DNA of 64,000 nt from CAWUEX02 sp038148375 (GTDB lineage Bacteria > Pseudomonadota > Alphaproteobacteria > Rhodospirillales > Rhodospirillaceae): contig JAYQVH010000001.1 in the NCBI GenBank assembly GCA_038148375.1, positions 62,001-126,000 of the forward strand, written 5' to 3'. The notes beneath the pieces were generated by a model. The model worked only from the letters and a program-made list of their open reading frames with translations. It was not told the origin of the DNA and searched no databases. Both the position numbers and the translations under genes were made by a program. Shown here in pieces: positions 10,454-19,064 of this stretch (position 1 is its first letter; every line of letters starts with the position of its first letter).

Positions 10454-10632
10454 ATTTTTAGCCCCCAACCTGGCCGCCGGTTCCGGCGAACCCGGACGGG
10501 GCTCTCGGCGTTGTCTGAGGGGCGGCGGTAAAAAATGGCGTAAAAGTAAGCATTTTGAGTCCTGGAGCAGGTTTGGTGTAAGTCACTGAGGCTAAAGGCA
10601 AAATTAAAGTTTCCGGAACCCTCAAATATCGC

Positions 10633-10661
10633 TTGCGATTTGCTACAGCGAGCCCTAAATA
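10633..10661 (+). promoter_or_regulatory. Candidate promoter for the SpeD-like/SET operon
   Basis: TTGCGA (10633-10638) and TAAATA (10656-10661) with a 17-nt spacer, about 50 nt before the start codon at 10714. A run of eight T follows the -10. Pattern match only. Confidence 0.45.
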
Positions 10662-10713
10662 GCGCCGCTTTTTTTTGCAACTCTCGTCCAATTTAGGAAA
10701 GGATTTCCACACG

Positions 10714-11112
10714 ATGGACCAGATCAGCGCTAAAGACGGTTATAAGCGTATCGTCTTCAACGGCCAACGCCATTACGGGCGGCACGTCATGGTGGATGCA
10801 ACTCTTTGCAACGACCGCCTTTTGGAGTTGGACGACATCAACGCCTTCGTGGCGGAACTCGTCAAGCGCATTGATATGGTTGCCTATGGCGACATCGTGA
10901 GCGCCCGTTTTGGCGGCGGCATCGAGACCGGTATCTCGGCCGTGCAGCTGATCGAAACCAGTGCGATTTCCCTTCACACCAATGACGAAGCCCGTGATTT
11001 GTACCTGGACGTGTTCAGCTGCAAGGACTTCCAGGCCGGCACTGTTGTCGATGTGGTGACTGAATATTTCGCCCCTGAATCGATGAACGTTAGGGACTTG
11101 TTACGTCGATGA
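10714..11112 (+). CDS. S-adenosylmethionine decarboxylase-like (SpeD-family) protein
   Basis: 132 aa. The start is fixed by AGGAAAGGA about 10 nt before the ATG. It has the class 1 prokaryotic AdoMetDC layout: YGRHVMVDA near the N-terminus, then E81-T-S83-A-I-S-L-H88-T and DVFSC103KDF. Ser83 aligns with the serine that becomes the pyruvoyl group, His88 with the processing His and Cys103 with the proton-donor Cys; however the usual Glu-Ser-His cleavage context reads Thr-Ser-Ala. It may be an active pyruvoyl enzyme of a divergent subfamily, possibly with another amino-acid-like substrate. The stop overlaps the SET gene start by 4 nt, so the two are translationally coupled. Confidence 0.8.
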   Translation: MDQISAKDGYKRIVFNGQRHYGRHVMVDATLCNDRLLELDDINAFVAELVKRIDMVAYGDIVSARFGGGIETGISAVQLIETSAISLHTNDEARDLYLDVFSCKDFQAGTVVDVVTEYFAPESMNVRDLLRR

Positions 11113-11654
11113 ACACGCAGATGCGTTTTTATCCCGACACCATTACCCCGTACCTCTACGAACCGACACGAGACAAATTCGACATCCTGCCCACGGCCGA
11201 TGGCCGCGGCGAGGCGGTCGTTTCCCTGACATCGTTCGAGCCGGGTGAAACACTGTTCGTGTTCACCGGTGCGGTGGTGCCCGAGATCACGCTGTTCACG
11301 CTTCAGTTGGGCGAAGCAGCGCACGTCCATGATCCGTTCTTCATGGGCAAGGTCCTGCATTCATGCTCACCCAATGCCCGGGTGGTCATGGCGGAACGCC
11401 GGTTCATTGCGTTGGATTACATTAATCCGGGTGACTGCATCACCATGGATTACGAGTCGACCGAAGACCGTTTATTCCGTGGTTTCGAATGCCGCTGCGG
11501 CAGCCCGCAGTGCAAGGGCATGATTCGCGGGTCCAAGGTGGCACCCGACGATCCGTTGCTGCCGATTCACCAGGAAGACCTGAAGCGGATCTACACCCGC
11601 ACGGAAAAAGCGACCCGGAAAATGGCGCGCGGTGAGGTTGCGCAGCGCCGCTAA
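11109..11654 (+). CDS. SET-domain protein (putative lysine methyltransferase)
   Basis: 181 aa. SET motifs are present: HSCSPNARV (the NHxxxPN-like AdoMet-contact motif), GDCITMDYE (the catalytic-Tyr ELTxDY-like segment), and a post-SET Cys cluster CRCGSPQCKG that would bind zinc with the substrate channel. Family knowledge: AdoMet-dependent protein-lysine methylation. Its substrate here is unknown. It is short, with the SET core preceded only by about 45 residues, and is coupled by ATGA overlap to the SpeD-like gene, which is also expected to bind AdoMet. A strong terminator follows. Confidence 0.85.
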   Translation: MNTQMRFYPDTITPYLYEPTRDKFDILPTADGRGEAVVSLTSFEPGETLFVFTGAVVPEITLFTLQLGEAAHVHDPFFMGKVLHSCSPNARVVMAERRFIALDYINPGDCITMDYESTEDRLFRGFECRCGSPQCKGMIRGSKVAPDDPLLPIHQEDLKRIYTRTEKATRKMARGEVAQRR

Positions 11655-11673
11655 ACGGCGAACGTCAAAGAAC

Positions 11674-11707
11674 AAAAAAGGGCCGCAGCAATGCTGCGGC
11701 CCTTTTT
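11674..11707 (+). terminator. Rho-independent terminator, probably bidirectional
   Basis: GGGCCGCAGC (11680-11689) pairs with GCTGCGGCCC (11693-11702) around a 3-nt loop, followed by TTTTT; the 5' flank is A-rich, so it can also stop the converging CigR-like transcript. Confidence 0.9.
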
Positions 11708-11726
11708 ATTTGATCTGTTGAACCCG

Positions 11727-12314
11727 TTATGGACTCAAGACGTCCTGCAAGATGTCGATCACCACATTGGTGGCTTCGTCGACAAGCACGACGTCGTCGT
11801 CGATCACGACACGGCTTTGGCCATCACGGGCCGGTAACTCGCCCTCGAGACCGTCCGGCAGGTAATTACGCGCAATTCCCGGCGGTAGAGGTTTGCCGCG
11901 CTCCAGGTTTTTGGCAATGCCCGGCGGCAGGGACGGACGGCCGCCCTGGCCGCGATTCCCGCGCCCCCGGGACATGGCTTTGTCCTTGCCTTTGCCACCC
12001 TTTGCTTTCACGGCTTTGTCACGACCCTTGCCGTCATCACCATCATCGTCGTCGCGGTCGTCGTCGTCATCTGCGTCGTCTTCATCGCGGCCGCCGCCCG
12101 TACGGGCCACATCAAGGATGTCCTCGACACCGAGATCATTGGCACGCTGACGGAAGAAATCACGAATTTGATCCGCTTCCGCGCCGCTGAACCGGTCGGC
12201 AGCTGCCTGTGCGGCAGCCGTCGCCATGTCGCGCATGGATGAGTCTGAGTCTTGTGCTGAGATAGGGGCCGACAAACCAGCCGCCGCCACCGCGGTCAAA
12301 AGAAGCTTTCTCAT
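11727..12314 (-). CDS. CigR-like secreted protein with Asp-rich tract
   Basis: 195 aa. Signal peptide MRKLLLTAVAAAGLSAPISA; a helical stretch to about 70; an Asp/Arg-rich low-complexity tract (about 75-97); a Lys/Gly basic tract; then the twin LPPGIAKNL / LPPGIARNYLP motif and a C-terminal VVIDDDVVLVDEATNVVIDIL. This end matches what is called the anti-virulence regulator CigR family, best known from Salmonella, where CigR modulates MgtC; homologues are common in free-living proteobacteria without known role. The Asp block could bind divalent cations (inference). Monocistronic and convergent with the SET gene. Confidence 0.7.
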   Translation of the reverse strand: MRKLLLTAVAAAGLSAPISAQDSDSSMRDMATAAAQAAADRFSGAEADQIRDFFRQRANDLGVEDILDVARTGGGRDEDDADDDDDRDDDDGDDGKGRDKAVKAKGGKGKDKAMSRGRGNRGQGGRPSLPPGIAKNLERGKPLPPGIARNYLPDGLEGELPARDGQSRVVIDDDVVLVDEATNVVIDILQDVLSP

Positions 12315-12349
12315 GAGCGTCGTTCTCCTCTCAGGATCTCGTTTCCCTT

Positions 12350-12404
12350 AAAAAAACGCGCCATGAAACGGGGCGTTGCACCGCCTCACGCAGGCGTGAG
12401 GCGG
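12350..12404 (-). terminator. Tandem hairpins terminating mdh-sucC-sucD
   Basis: After sucD on the minus strand come a perfect 11-bp hairpin with a 2-nt loop (12381-12404) and then a second stem (12355-12362 with 12370-12377) that runs into seven T. The second is the likely intrinsic terminator; the first may protect the 3' end. Confidence 0.75.
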
Positions 12405-12419
12405 CTGCGGAAACCGGTG

Positions 12420-13295
12420 CTAGGCCCCCATCGCCTTAAGCATGGTCGAGCCCAGCGCTGCCGGGCTTTCTGCGACATGGATACCGGCAGACTTCATCGC
12501 TTCGATTTTGGTTTCCGCCGTACCCTGACCGCCGGAGATGATCGCACCGGCGTGGCCCATACGCTTACCCGGCGGCGCGGTGACCCCGGCGACGAACCCG
12601 CACATCGGCTTCTTGGTCTTGGACGCTTTATAAAAAGCGGCCGCTTCTTCTTCCGCGGTGCCGCCAATCTCGCCGATCATGATGATGCCTTCGGTTTCGG
12701 GATCCCCGAGGAAGGCATCCAAGCAATCAATGAAGTTGGTGCCGTTGACCGGATCGCCGCCGATACCGATACAGGTGGTCTGGCCGAGGCCGGCGGCTGT
12801 GGTCTGACCGACCGCTTCGTAGGTCAGCGTACCGGAGCGAGAAACCACACCGATCTTGCCGCGCTGGTGAATGTGTCCCGGCATGATGCCGATCTTGCAC
12901 TCTCCCGGTGTGATGATGCCGGGGCAGTTCGGGCCGATCAGGCGGGTCGAAGAGCCATTGAGCGCGCGCTTCACGCGGACCATGTCAAGCACCGGAATGC
13001 CTTCGGTGATGCAGACAACCAGCGGGATTTCGGCATCGATGGCTTCGAGGATCGCATCCGCGGCGAACGGCGGCGGCACATAGATCACGGAGGCGTTCGC
13101 ACCTGTGTCTTTGACCGCGTCGGCCACCGTGTCGAACACCGGTAGGTCGAGATGCTTGGTGCCGCCTTTGCCCGGGGTCACACCGCCGACCATTTGCGTG
13201 CCGTAGGCGATCGCCTGTTCGGAGTGGAAGGTCCCTTGGCTGCCGGTGAAGCCCTGGCAGATGACCTTGGTGTCTTTGTTAACGAGGACGGCCAT
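12420..13295 (-). CDS. sucD: Succinyl-CoA synthetase alpha subunit
   Basis: 291 aa. The N-terminal CoA-binding Rossmann domain has VICQGFTGSQGTFH and the C-terminal domain carries the phosphohistidine loop GHAGAIISGGQGTAE. It works with SucC in substrate-level phosphorylation, succinyl-CoA to succinate. The start overlaps the sucC stop by one base (TAATG), ensuring equal translation. Normal length. Confidence 0.97.
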   Translation of the reverse strand: MAVLVNKDTKVICQGFTGSQGTFHSEQAIAYGTQMVGGVTPGKGGTKHLDLPVFDTVADAVKDTGANASVIYVPPPFAADAILEAIDAEIPLVVCITEGIPVLDMVRVKRALNGSSTRLIGPNCPGIITPGECKIGIMPGHIHQRGKIGVVSRSGTLTYEAVGQTTAAGLGQTTCIGIGGDPVNGTNFIDCLDAFLGDPETEGIIMIGEIGGTAEEEAAAFYKASKTKKPMCGFVAGVTAPPGKRMGHAGAIISGGQGTAETKIEAMKSAGIHVAESPAALGSTMLKAMGA

Positions 13296-14494
13296 TACGC
13301 TGCCTCCTTCACGGCTTTGACCACCTTGGCGGCGGCATCGCCGAGATCGTCGGCGGAAATGATCGGCAGGCCGGACTCGGCCATGATTTTCTTGCCCAAC
13401 TCGACGTTGGTGCCTTCGAGGCGCACCACCAGCGGTACGGTCAGACTGACCTCCTTGGCCGCCGAGACCACGCCTTCGGCGATGACATCGCAGCGCATGA
13501 TGCCGCCGAAAATGTTGACCAGAATGCCTTCAACGTTTGGATCGGACAGGATGATCTTAAACGCGGTGGTCACGCGTTCCTTGGTGGCGCCACCGCCGAC
13601 ATCCAGGAAGTTGGCCGGGTCGCCGCCGTTGAGTTTAATGATGTCCATGGTCGACATCGCCAGACCGGCGCCATTGACCATGCATCCGATGGTGCCGTCG
13701 AGCTTGATGTAGTTGAGATCGTGCTTGGAGGCTTCGAGCTCCATCGGATCTTCTTCGTCCTCGTCGCGCAGCTCCATGATTTCCGGCTGACGGTAGAGCG
13801 CATTGGAATCGAAGTTCATCTTGGCGTCGAGCGGAATAACGTCGCCGCCTTTGGTGACGACCAGCGGGTTGATTTCCAACAACGACGCGTCGCTGGCGAG
13901 GAAAGCCGTGTAGAGCGCATTGAGCAGCTTGGCGCAGGACTTGACCTGGCCGCCCTCAAGACCGAGGCCGAAGGCGATCTTACGGCAGTGGAACCCCTGA
14001 ATGCCGGTGGCGGGGTCGATCGGCTGAAGGATGATCTTTTCCGGTGTTTCAGCGGCAACCTCTTCGATGTTCACGCCGCCTTCGGTGGACGCCATGATGG
14101 TCACTCGGCTGGTGACGCGGTCGATCAGCATCGACAGGTACAGTTCACGGGCGATGTCGCAGCCGCTTTCGATGTAGATGCGCTTGACCTGTTTACCGTC
14201 CGGGCCGGTCTGGTGGGTGACCAGGGTCTTGCCGATCATATCGGCAGCGTTTTCCTTCACCTCGGCGACGGACTTACAAATACGCACACCGCCTTTGCCC
14301 TTGCCGCCGTCTTCCTTGAAGGTGCCCTTGCCGCGGCCGCCGGCATGGATCTGCGATTTAACGACGAAGATGTCTCCGCCGAGATCCTTGGCGACCTTTT
14401 CCGCTTCGTCGGCCGTGTAAGCCACGCCGCCATCGAGCACGGGCACGCCGAACTTCTTCAAGACCTGCTTGGCCTGATACTCATGAATGTTCAT
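13295..14494 (-). CDS. sucC: ADP-forming succinyl-CoA synthetase beta subunit
   Basis: 399 aa with an ATP-grasp N-terminal domain (MNIHEYQAKQVLKKFGVP, HAGGRGKG) and a C-terminal ligase domain (GAGLAMSTMDIIKLNGGDPANF cut here as GAGLAMSTMDIIKLNGG; NIFGGIMRCD). It forms the heteromer with SucD. It lies 57 nt downstream of mdh and overlaps sucD by one base, in the conserved mdh-sucC-sucD order. Confidence 0.97.
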   Translation of the reverse strand: MNIHEYQAKQVLKKFGVPVLDGGVAYTADEAEKVAKDLGGDIFVVKSQIHAGGRGKGTFKEDGGKGKGGVRICKSVAEVKENAADMIGKTLVTHQTGPDGKQVKRIYIESGCDIARELYLSMLIDRVTSRVTIMASTEGGVNIEEVAAETPEKIILQPIDPATGIQGFHCRKIAFGLGLEGGQVKSCAKLLNALYTAFLASDASLLEINPLVVTKGGDVIPLDAKMNFDSNALYRQPEIMELRDEDEEDPMELEASKHDLNYIKLDGTIGCMVNGAGLAMSTMDIIKLNGGDPANFLDVGGGATKERVTTAFKIILSDPNVEGILVNIFGGIMRCDVIAEGVVSAAKEVSLTVPLVVRLEGTNVELGKKIMAESGLPIISADDLGDAAAKVVKAVKEAA

Positions 14495-14551
14495 GACTGA
14501 TCCCCTGCAACCCGGAGGCAGGTGCCCCCGGCTTCCCTTATCTGCGCGCGT

Positions 14552-15517
14552 TTATTTGCCGAGCGACTTATCGATCTTCTTACACGCCGCCATCAAACCC
14601 TGAACGGCCTTGACGGAGTTGGTGAACATTTTCTTCTCTGCGGCGTTGAGATCGATTTCGATGATCTTCTCAACACCCTTGGCGCCGATGATCGTCGGTA
14701 CGCCGACGTAGGTGTCCTTAAGGCCGTACTGGCCGTCGAGCGCGGCGGCACAGGGCAGCACGCGCTTTTGATCCTTGAGGTAGCTTTCGGCCATTTCGAT
14801 CGCCGCAGCTGCAGGGGCATAGAAGGCCGAGCCGGTTTTCAGCAGGCCGACGATTTCCGCGCCGCCGTCGCGGGTACGTTGAACGATGGCGTCAAGACGC
14901 TTCTTGTCGGTCCAGCCCATCTTGATCAGATCGGGCAGTGGGATACCGGCAACCGTTGAATAGCGCACCAGCGGCACCATGGTGTCGCCGTGACCGCCGA
15001 GCACGAAGGCGTTGACGTCGCGCACGGAGACATTGAATTCCTCGGCCAGGAAATATCGGAAGCGGGCCGAGTCCAGAACACCGGCCATGCCGCACACCAT
15101 ATTCGGCTTGAGGCCCGAAAATTTACGCAGCGCCCAGACCATGGCGTCGAGCGGGTTGGTGATGCAGATCACGAACGCTTTCGGCGCGTACTTCTTAATG
15201 CCGGCACCGACCTGCTTCATGACGTTGAGGTTGATGCCGAGGAGATCGTCGCGGCTCATGCCTGGCTTGCGCGGCACGCCGGCGGTGACGATGACCACGT
15301 CCGCGCCCTTGATACCGGCGTAGCTTTTGGTGCCCGCCAGCTTGACGTTGGTGCCGTCGATCGGCGTGCTTTCGGCCAGGTCCAGCGCCTTGCCCTGGGG
15401 GATGCCGTCAGCAATGTCGAACAGTACGACGTCGCCGAGTTCCTTCAAAGCAGACAGGTGAGCCAAGGTGCCGCCGATATTTCCGGCGCCCACCAGCGCG
15501 ATCTTGTTGCGAGCCAT
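14552..15517 (-). CDS. mdh: Malate dehydrogenase (NAD+, LDH-like type)
   Basis: 321 aa from ATG 15517 (an in-frame upstream extension lacks family similarity; MARNKIALVGAGNIGG is the expected N-terminus). NAD-binding GAGNIGGTLAHL, substrate loop TAGVPRKPGMSRDD with catalytic Arg residues, and the catalytic His in GGHGDTMVPL are present. It interconverts malate and oxaloacetate. First gene of mdh-sucC-sucD; a 246-nt divergent region separates it from chaN and must hold its promoter, though I see no convincing -35/-10 pair. Confidence 0.96.
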   Translation of the reverse strand: MARNKIALVGAGNIGGTLAHLSALKELGDVVLFDIADGIPQGKALDLAESTPIDGTNVKLAGTKSYAGIKGADVVIVTAGVPRKPGMSRDDLLGINLNVMKQVGAGIKKYAPKAFVICITNPLDAMVWALRKFSGLKPNMVCGMAGVLDSARFRYFLAEEFNVSVRDVNAFVLGGHGDTMVPLVRYSTVAGIPLPDLIKMGWTDKKRLDAIVQRTRDGGAEIVGLLKTGSAFYAPAAAAIEMAESYLKDQKRVLPCAAALDGQYGLKDTYVGVPTIIGAKGVEKIIEIDLNAAEKKMFTNSVKAVQGLMAACKKIDKSLGK

Positions 15518-15682
15518 AGCGTCCTCTTGTGGTCTTGCGCCAAACCGGCGGAATGCCGCCTGGCTATTGGGTTGATCTTGGAGGCCCCCTCGAGCGCCGA
15601 AAAGCACCGTTTGACCCCGTCGCCGGTTGGTAGCGCGAAACGCCGAACGGGGCAAGGGCGGGGCGGCGCACGCACCGGCCAA

Positions 15683-15702
15683 AGGCGCGGAATTCCGCGC
15701 CT
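15683..15702. promoter_or_regulatory. 20-bp perfect palindrome, possible operator
   Basis: AGGCGCGGAA is followed immediately by its reverse complement TTCCGCGCCT, 62 bp upstream of the chaN start in the mdh/chaN divergent region. A loopless perfect palindrome suggests a dimeric regulator site rather than an RNA hairpin. No regulator identified. Confidence 0.4.
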
Positions 15703-15763
15703 AATGGCGGGCGACAGAACAAACTGCCATACTGCGGCACGCCTAATCCTGGAGATGAGACCA

Positions 15764-16798
15764 ATGACCGTACGCACAATGATTACGCCGATGGCGCTGG
15801 CAGCAACACTGGCCTTGGCCGGATGTGCGGGCGGCGCGCCTGGCGACCGTGCGGACAGATCCTTGCCGCCGCTGCCCGACCTGACCTCATACCTCCTTGT
15901 CGATCCCGCCAGCGGCGCGCCCGCAAGCATCGCCGAGGCCGCGGCCGTGCTGGCCAAGGCCGATGTGATATTCCTGGGCGAAAGCCATCGTCATCCCGGC
16001 AATCACCAGGCGCAGATGGATCTTTACCGCGCCCTCGCCAAGCGCAACGGCGACGTGGCCTTGTCGCTGGAACAGTTCGAGCGCGACGTCCAACCGGTGC
16101 TCGATCAGTATCTGGCCGGCGAGATCGGCGAAGCGACCCTGCGGGACAAGGGCCGCGCCTGGGACAACTATCCGGTCAGTTATCGCCCGCTGGTGGAATA
16201 CGCCAAAGCGCACGGTCTGGCCGTGATCGCTGCCGAGGCGCCGAACATGGTGGTGCGCTGCGTCGGCCGGATGGGACCGGAGTTTCTTGACACGATGTCG
16301 GCGGAGACGCGCGGCTGGGCCGCAGCGAAGCTGCACCTTGGCGACGGTCCCTATAAAGACAAATTCGTTGCATTTGCCGGCGGCAGCGCGTCGCACGGCG
16401 AACCGTCAGGAGAAGACGATCAGATCAGCGAAGCGGTGCTGCGCAGTTATGCCGCCCAGGTGACCCGAGACGACACCATGGCGGAGTCCATCGTCGCGCA
16501 CATCACCGCCAACCCGGGCACTAAGGTCGTACATCTCAACGGGTCGTTTCACTCGGCAGGGTTTCTGGGCACGGCGGAGCGCGTGACCTTGCGCGATCCG
16601 TCCTTGAGCATCGCCGTGGTCCATCCCATTGAAGTCGACGATCCGGCGACACCGTCGCTGACCGAAGCCGATCGGAATGAAGGCACGTTTCTGCTGCTCA
16701 TCGCCCCTGCGCCGGAGGCATACGCCACCAAAGAGGAAGAGCGCGCCGCCATCATGGAGCAGATGAAGTTCCGCGCGAGCGTGGATTGCGAGCTTTGA
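15764..16798 (+). CDS. ChaN-family lipoprotein
   Basis: 344 aa starting at ATG 15764, preceded by GGAGATGAG. A lipoprotein signal ends in the lipobox LALAGC (Cys about 22). The ChaN signature VIFLGESHRHPGNHQAQMDLYRAL and SLEQFERDVQPVLDQYL are clear, along with HLNGSFHSAGFLG. Family members bind heme cofacially or are implicated in iron/heme handling at the outer membrane; enzymatic activity is unproven. No iron-uptake genes neighbour it. It is monocistronic and convergent with the exchanger gene. Confidence 0.85.
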   Translation: MTVRTMITPMALAATLALAGCAGGAPGDRADRSLPPLPDLTSYLLVDPASGAPASIAEAAAVLAKADVIFLGESHRHPGNHQAQMDLYRALAKRNGDVALSLEQFERDVQPVLDQYLAGEIGEATLRDKGRAWDNYPVSYRPLVEYAKAHGLAVIAAEAPNMVVRCVGRMGPEFLDTMSAETRGWAAAKLHLGDGPYKDKFVAFAGGSASHGEPSGEDDQISEAVLRSYAAQVTRDDTMAESIVAHITANPGTKVVHLNGSFHSAGFLGTAERVTLRDPSLSIAVVHPIEVDDPATPSLTEADRNEGTFLLLIAPAPEAYATKEEERAAIMEQMKFRASVDCEL

Positions 16799-16804
16799 AA
16801 AGCG

Positions 16805-17782
16805 CTAGAGCAACGTAACCGCTGATCGCCAGGACGGCACCGCAAGCACCGCTGTGTACGCGACATAACACGCAAGAAAAACGGCGGCCTCGACACGCGA
16901 CAGGCGCCAGCCGGTCGCGGCGAACACAGTCAGCAGGATCGCTGCCGCGGCCATTACCCAGATATCCAGGCGCAGCACCTCTTGCGGCACGTCAATGGGT
17001 GCGACGAGCCCGGTCACGCCAAGGATGGCCAGCGCATTAAAAATGTTCGAGCCGACGACGTTGCCGAACGAGATCTCCGTCTGCTTGCGCAGCGCGGCGA
17101 CGACCGACGTGGTCAGCTCCGGCAGCGACGTCCCGACCGCAACCACGGTCAGACCGACGACGGTTTCCGATACACCTAGAAGCAGGGCCGCGTTCGTCGC
17201 GCCCCGTACCAGCAACCCGGCACCGATCAGCACGGCCACAAGGCCGGGCACAAATAACGCGAGGTCACGCACCACGCTGACGGCGGCTGGAGTCATCTGG
17301 ATACCTTCGGAGATATACACTTCGCCGGCAGCATCCGGCTTTTCACGTTCGGCGCGGTAAAGCACGACGATGTAAGCGGCAAACGCGCACAGAAACAGCG
17401 TGCCGGCCAGCGCCCCAATGACACCCGCAAACGTCATGCCGGTAAGAATGAATGTCGCGGCAAGCAACGCGCCCATGTCGCGCAAAAATCCCTGCGGAAT
17501 CACCGGCATCGGAGATATCAACGCGGCCACCCCCAGGATGAGCAATATGTTTGCGATATTACTGCCGACAATGTTGCCGACAGCGAGACCGGGCGATCCG
17601 TTCATCGCCGCTTGCAGGCTTGTCAGCAATTCGGGAATGGAAGTGCCGAACCCAACAAGGACGATGCCGATCCACATGGGCGACACACCGGCACGACGGC
17701 CGAGAGATGCGGCGCCGCGGATCATGATTTCCGCGCCACCTGCGAGCAGGATCAACCCGCCACACACAAGTATAAACGACAT
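16805..17782 (-). CDS. Calcium/sodium antiporter, CaCA family (YrbG-like)
   Basis: 325 aa with ten to eleven hydrophobic helices in two homologous halves. The alpha-repeats are visible: GFGTSIPELLTSLQAA with VGNIVGSNIANILLILG, and AVGTSLPELTTSVVAA with FGNVVGSNIFNALAILG. These acidic and Asn residues form the ion site in the family. It predicts inner-membrane cation exchange. Single gene, 6 nt from the chaN end (convergent) and 53 nt downstream of zapE. Confidence 0.92.
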   Translation of the reverse strand: MSFILVCGGLILLAGGAEIMIRGAASLGRRAGVSPMWIGIVLVGFGTSIPELLTSLQAAMNGSPGLAVGNIVGSNIANILLILGVAALISPMPVIPQGFLRDMGALLAATFILTGMTFAGVIGALAGTLFLCAFAAYIVVLYRAEREKPDAAGEVYISEGIQMTPAAVSVVRDLALFVPGLVAVLIGAGLLVRGATNAALLLGVSETVVGLTVVAVGTSLPELTTSVVAALRKQTEISFGNVVGSNIFNALAILGVTGLVAPIDVPQEVLRLDIWVMAAAAILLTVFAATGWRLSRVEAAVFLACYVAYTAVLAVPSWRSAVTLL

Positions 17783-17835
17783 GTCAGACTTTCACGCGGT
17801 AACAACCGCGCTAGAAGGAAATATGCCGGCAGATT

Positions 17836-18957
17836 TTACTCTACGTGCCGGGCGCGAATATAGTCCTCGGCCTGCATCTCCACCAGACGTGACACGGTGC
17901 GCTGAAATTCGAATTTCCAGTCGTCTCCGGCGTAGATATCCTCCGGCGGCGTCGCGGCGGAACACACCAGCACCGAGCGGTGCTCGTACAATGCATCCAC
18001 CAGCGTCACAAAACGCCGGGCGACATCGCGCTTGTCGGGCCCGAGCGCGGGAATGCCGTCGACGATGAGCGTGCTGTATTGGGCGGCCAGGGCCAGATAG
18101 TCACTCGCCCCCATCGGCGTTTCGCACAACGCCTTGAAGGACATACGCGCGACACCGTGAGCGGCAGCCGGCACCTCGATCTTGCGGCCCTTGACGGTGA
18201 GCGAGTCGGGAACGGGCTCCGCCTCGTCGGTGAGACGGTTCCAGGCGTCGTCCAGCGCAGCGCGTGCCGCATCATCGTCGGGCGTGTGATAAACGGACTC
18301 ACCGAGAATACGGCCGATGCGGTAATCCTGGCGCGCTTCGAGCTGCAACAGGTCGAGCTTGTCTTTCAGCAGTGCGATGAACGGCAGAAACTTATCGCGC
18401 TGCAGGCCATCCTTGTACAGATCGTCGGGATGGCGGTTGGAGGTTGTGACGACAACGACACCGCGTGCGAACAGACGGGCGAAAACACGCGCGACGATCA
18501 TGGCATCTGCGATGTCGCGCACTTCCATTTCATCAAGACATAAGAGGGTGGTTTCTTCAGCTATGGCGTCTGCGATTCCCGGCAGAGGGTCACCTTCGTC
18601 ATTGCCGGGCATTTGCCGCAATCGATGAACCTCGGCGTGAATGTCACGCATGAGCTCGTGGAAGTGGAGACGCTCGCTGCGATCCGGCAGCGCGCCAGCC
18701 AAGAGCTCCATGAGCATGGATTTCCCTACGCCAACACCGCCGAAGAGATACAGACCTTGCGGCGGCGGCGCGGCGTCTTTGCGGCCACCGAGGCCGAAAC
18801 GGTCGCGCCATCCGCTTCGGCCGCTGCGGGGCCTGTAGTTGAGCAGGGCATGATGAAGACTATTGAGTTTCTCGGCCGCGAGTTCTTGAGCCGGATCAGG
18901 CTTAAGCTCACCGGTCTCGACCATCGCGCGGTATCGCGTGAGCGGTCCGTCAGTCAT
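17836..18957 (-). CDS. zapE: Cell division protein ZapE (AFG1-type ATPase)
   Basis: 373 aa. Walker A GGVGVGKSMLME (about residue 73-84), Walker B LLCLDEMEV and a TTSNRHPDDLY sensor region identify the AFG1/ZapE P-loop ATPase family, which in E. coli binds FtsZ and in mitochondria handles misfolded proteins. In alphaproteobacteria zapE is commonly next to mdh; here chaN and an exchanger gene lie between, suggesting rearrangement of that conserved neighbourhood. Confidence 0.92.
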   Translation of the reverse strand: MTDGPLTRYRAMVETGELKPDPAQELAAEKLNSLHHALLNYRPRSGRSGWRDRFGLGGRKDAAPPPQGLYLFGGVGVGKSMLMELLAGALPDRSERLHFHELMRDIHAEVHRLRQMPGNDEGDPLPGIADAIAEETTLLCLDEMEVRDIADAMIVARVFARLFARGVVVVTTSNRHPDDLYKDGLQRDKFLPFIALLKDKLDLLQLEARQDYRIGRILGESVYHTPDDDAARAALDDAWNRLTDEAEPVPDSLTVKGRKIEVPAAAHGVARMSFKALCETPMGASDYLALAAQYSTLIVDGIPALGPDKRDVARRFVTLVDALYEHRSVLVCSAATPPEDIYAGDDWKFEFQRTVSRLVEMQAEDYIRARHVE

Positions 18958-19064
18958 GGCGCGTCATGTTGAAGATCGTAGTGAAGCATCGCAGCTTAAA
19001 AGGAAAGCGCGCCGCCCCGGATATGAGGCGCCGCACTTTCATTGCGTGTCGTGGCTAGAGAACG

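Noticed and set aside
11727..12190. Long plus-strand frame opposite the CigR-like gene
   Set aside because: It is an Arg/Pro/His-rich shadow of the low-complexity Asp tract; no signal or motif of its own.
15518..15763. Riboswitch in the mdh/chaN gap
   Set aside because: Only inverted repeats are seen; no known aptamer core is recognisable.
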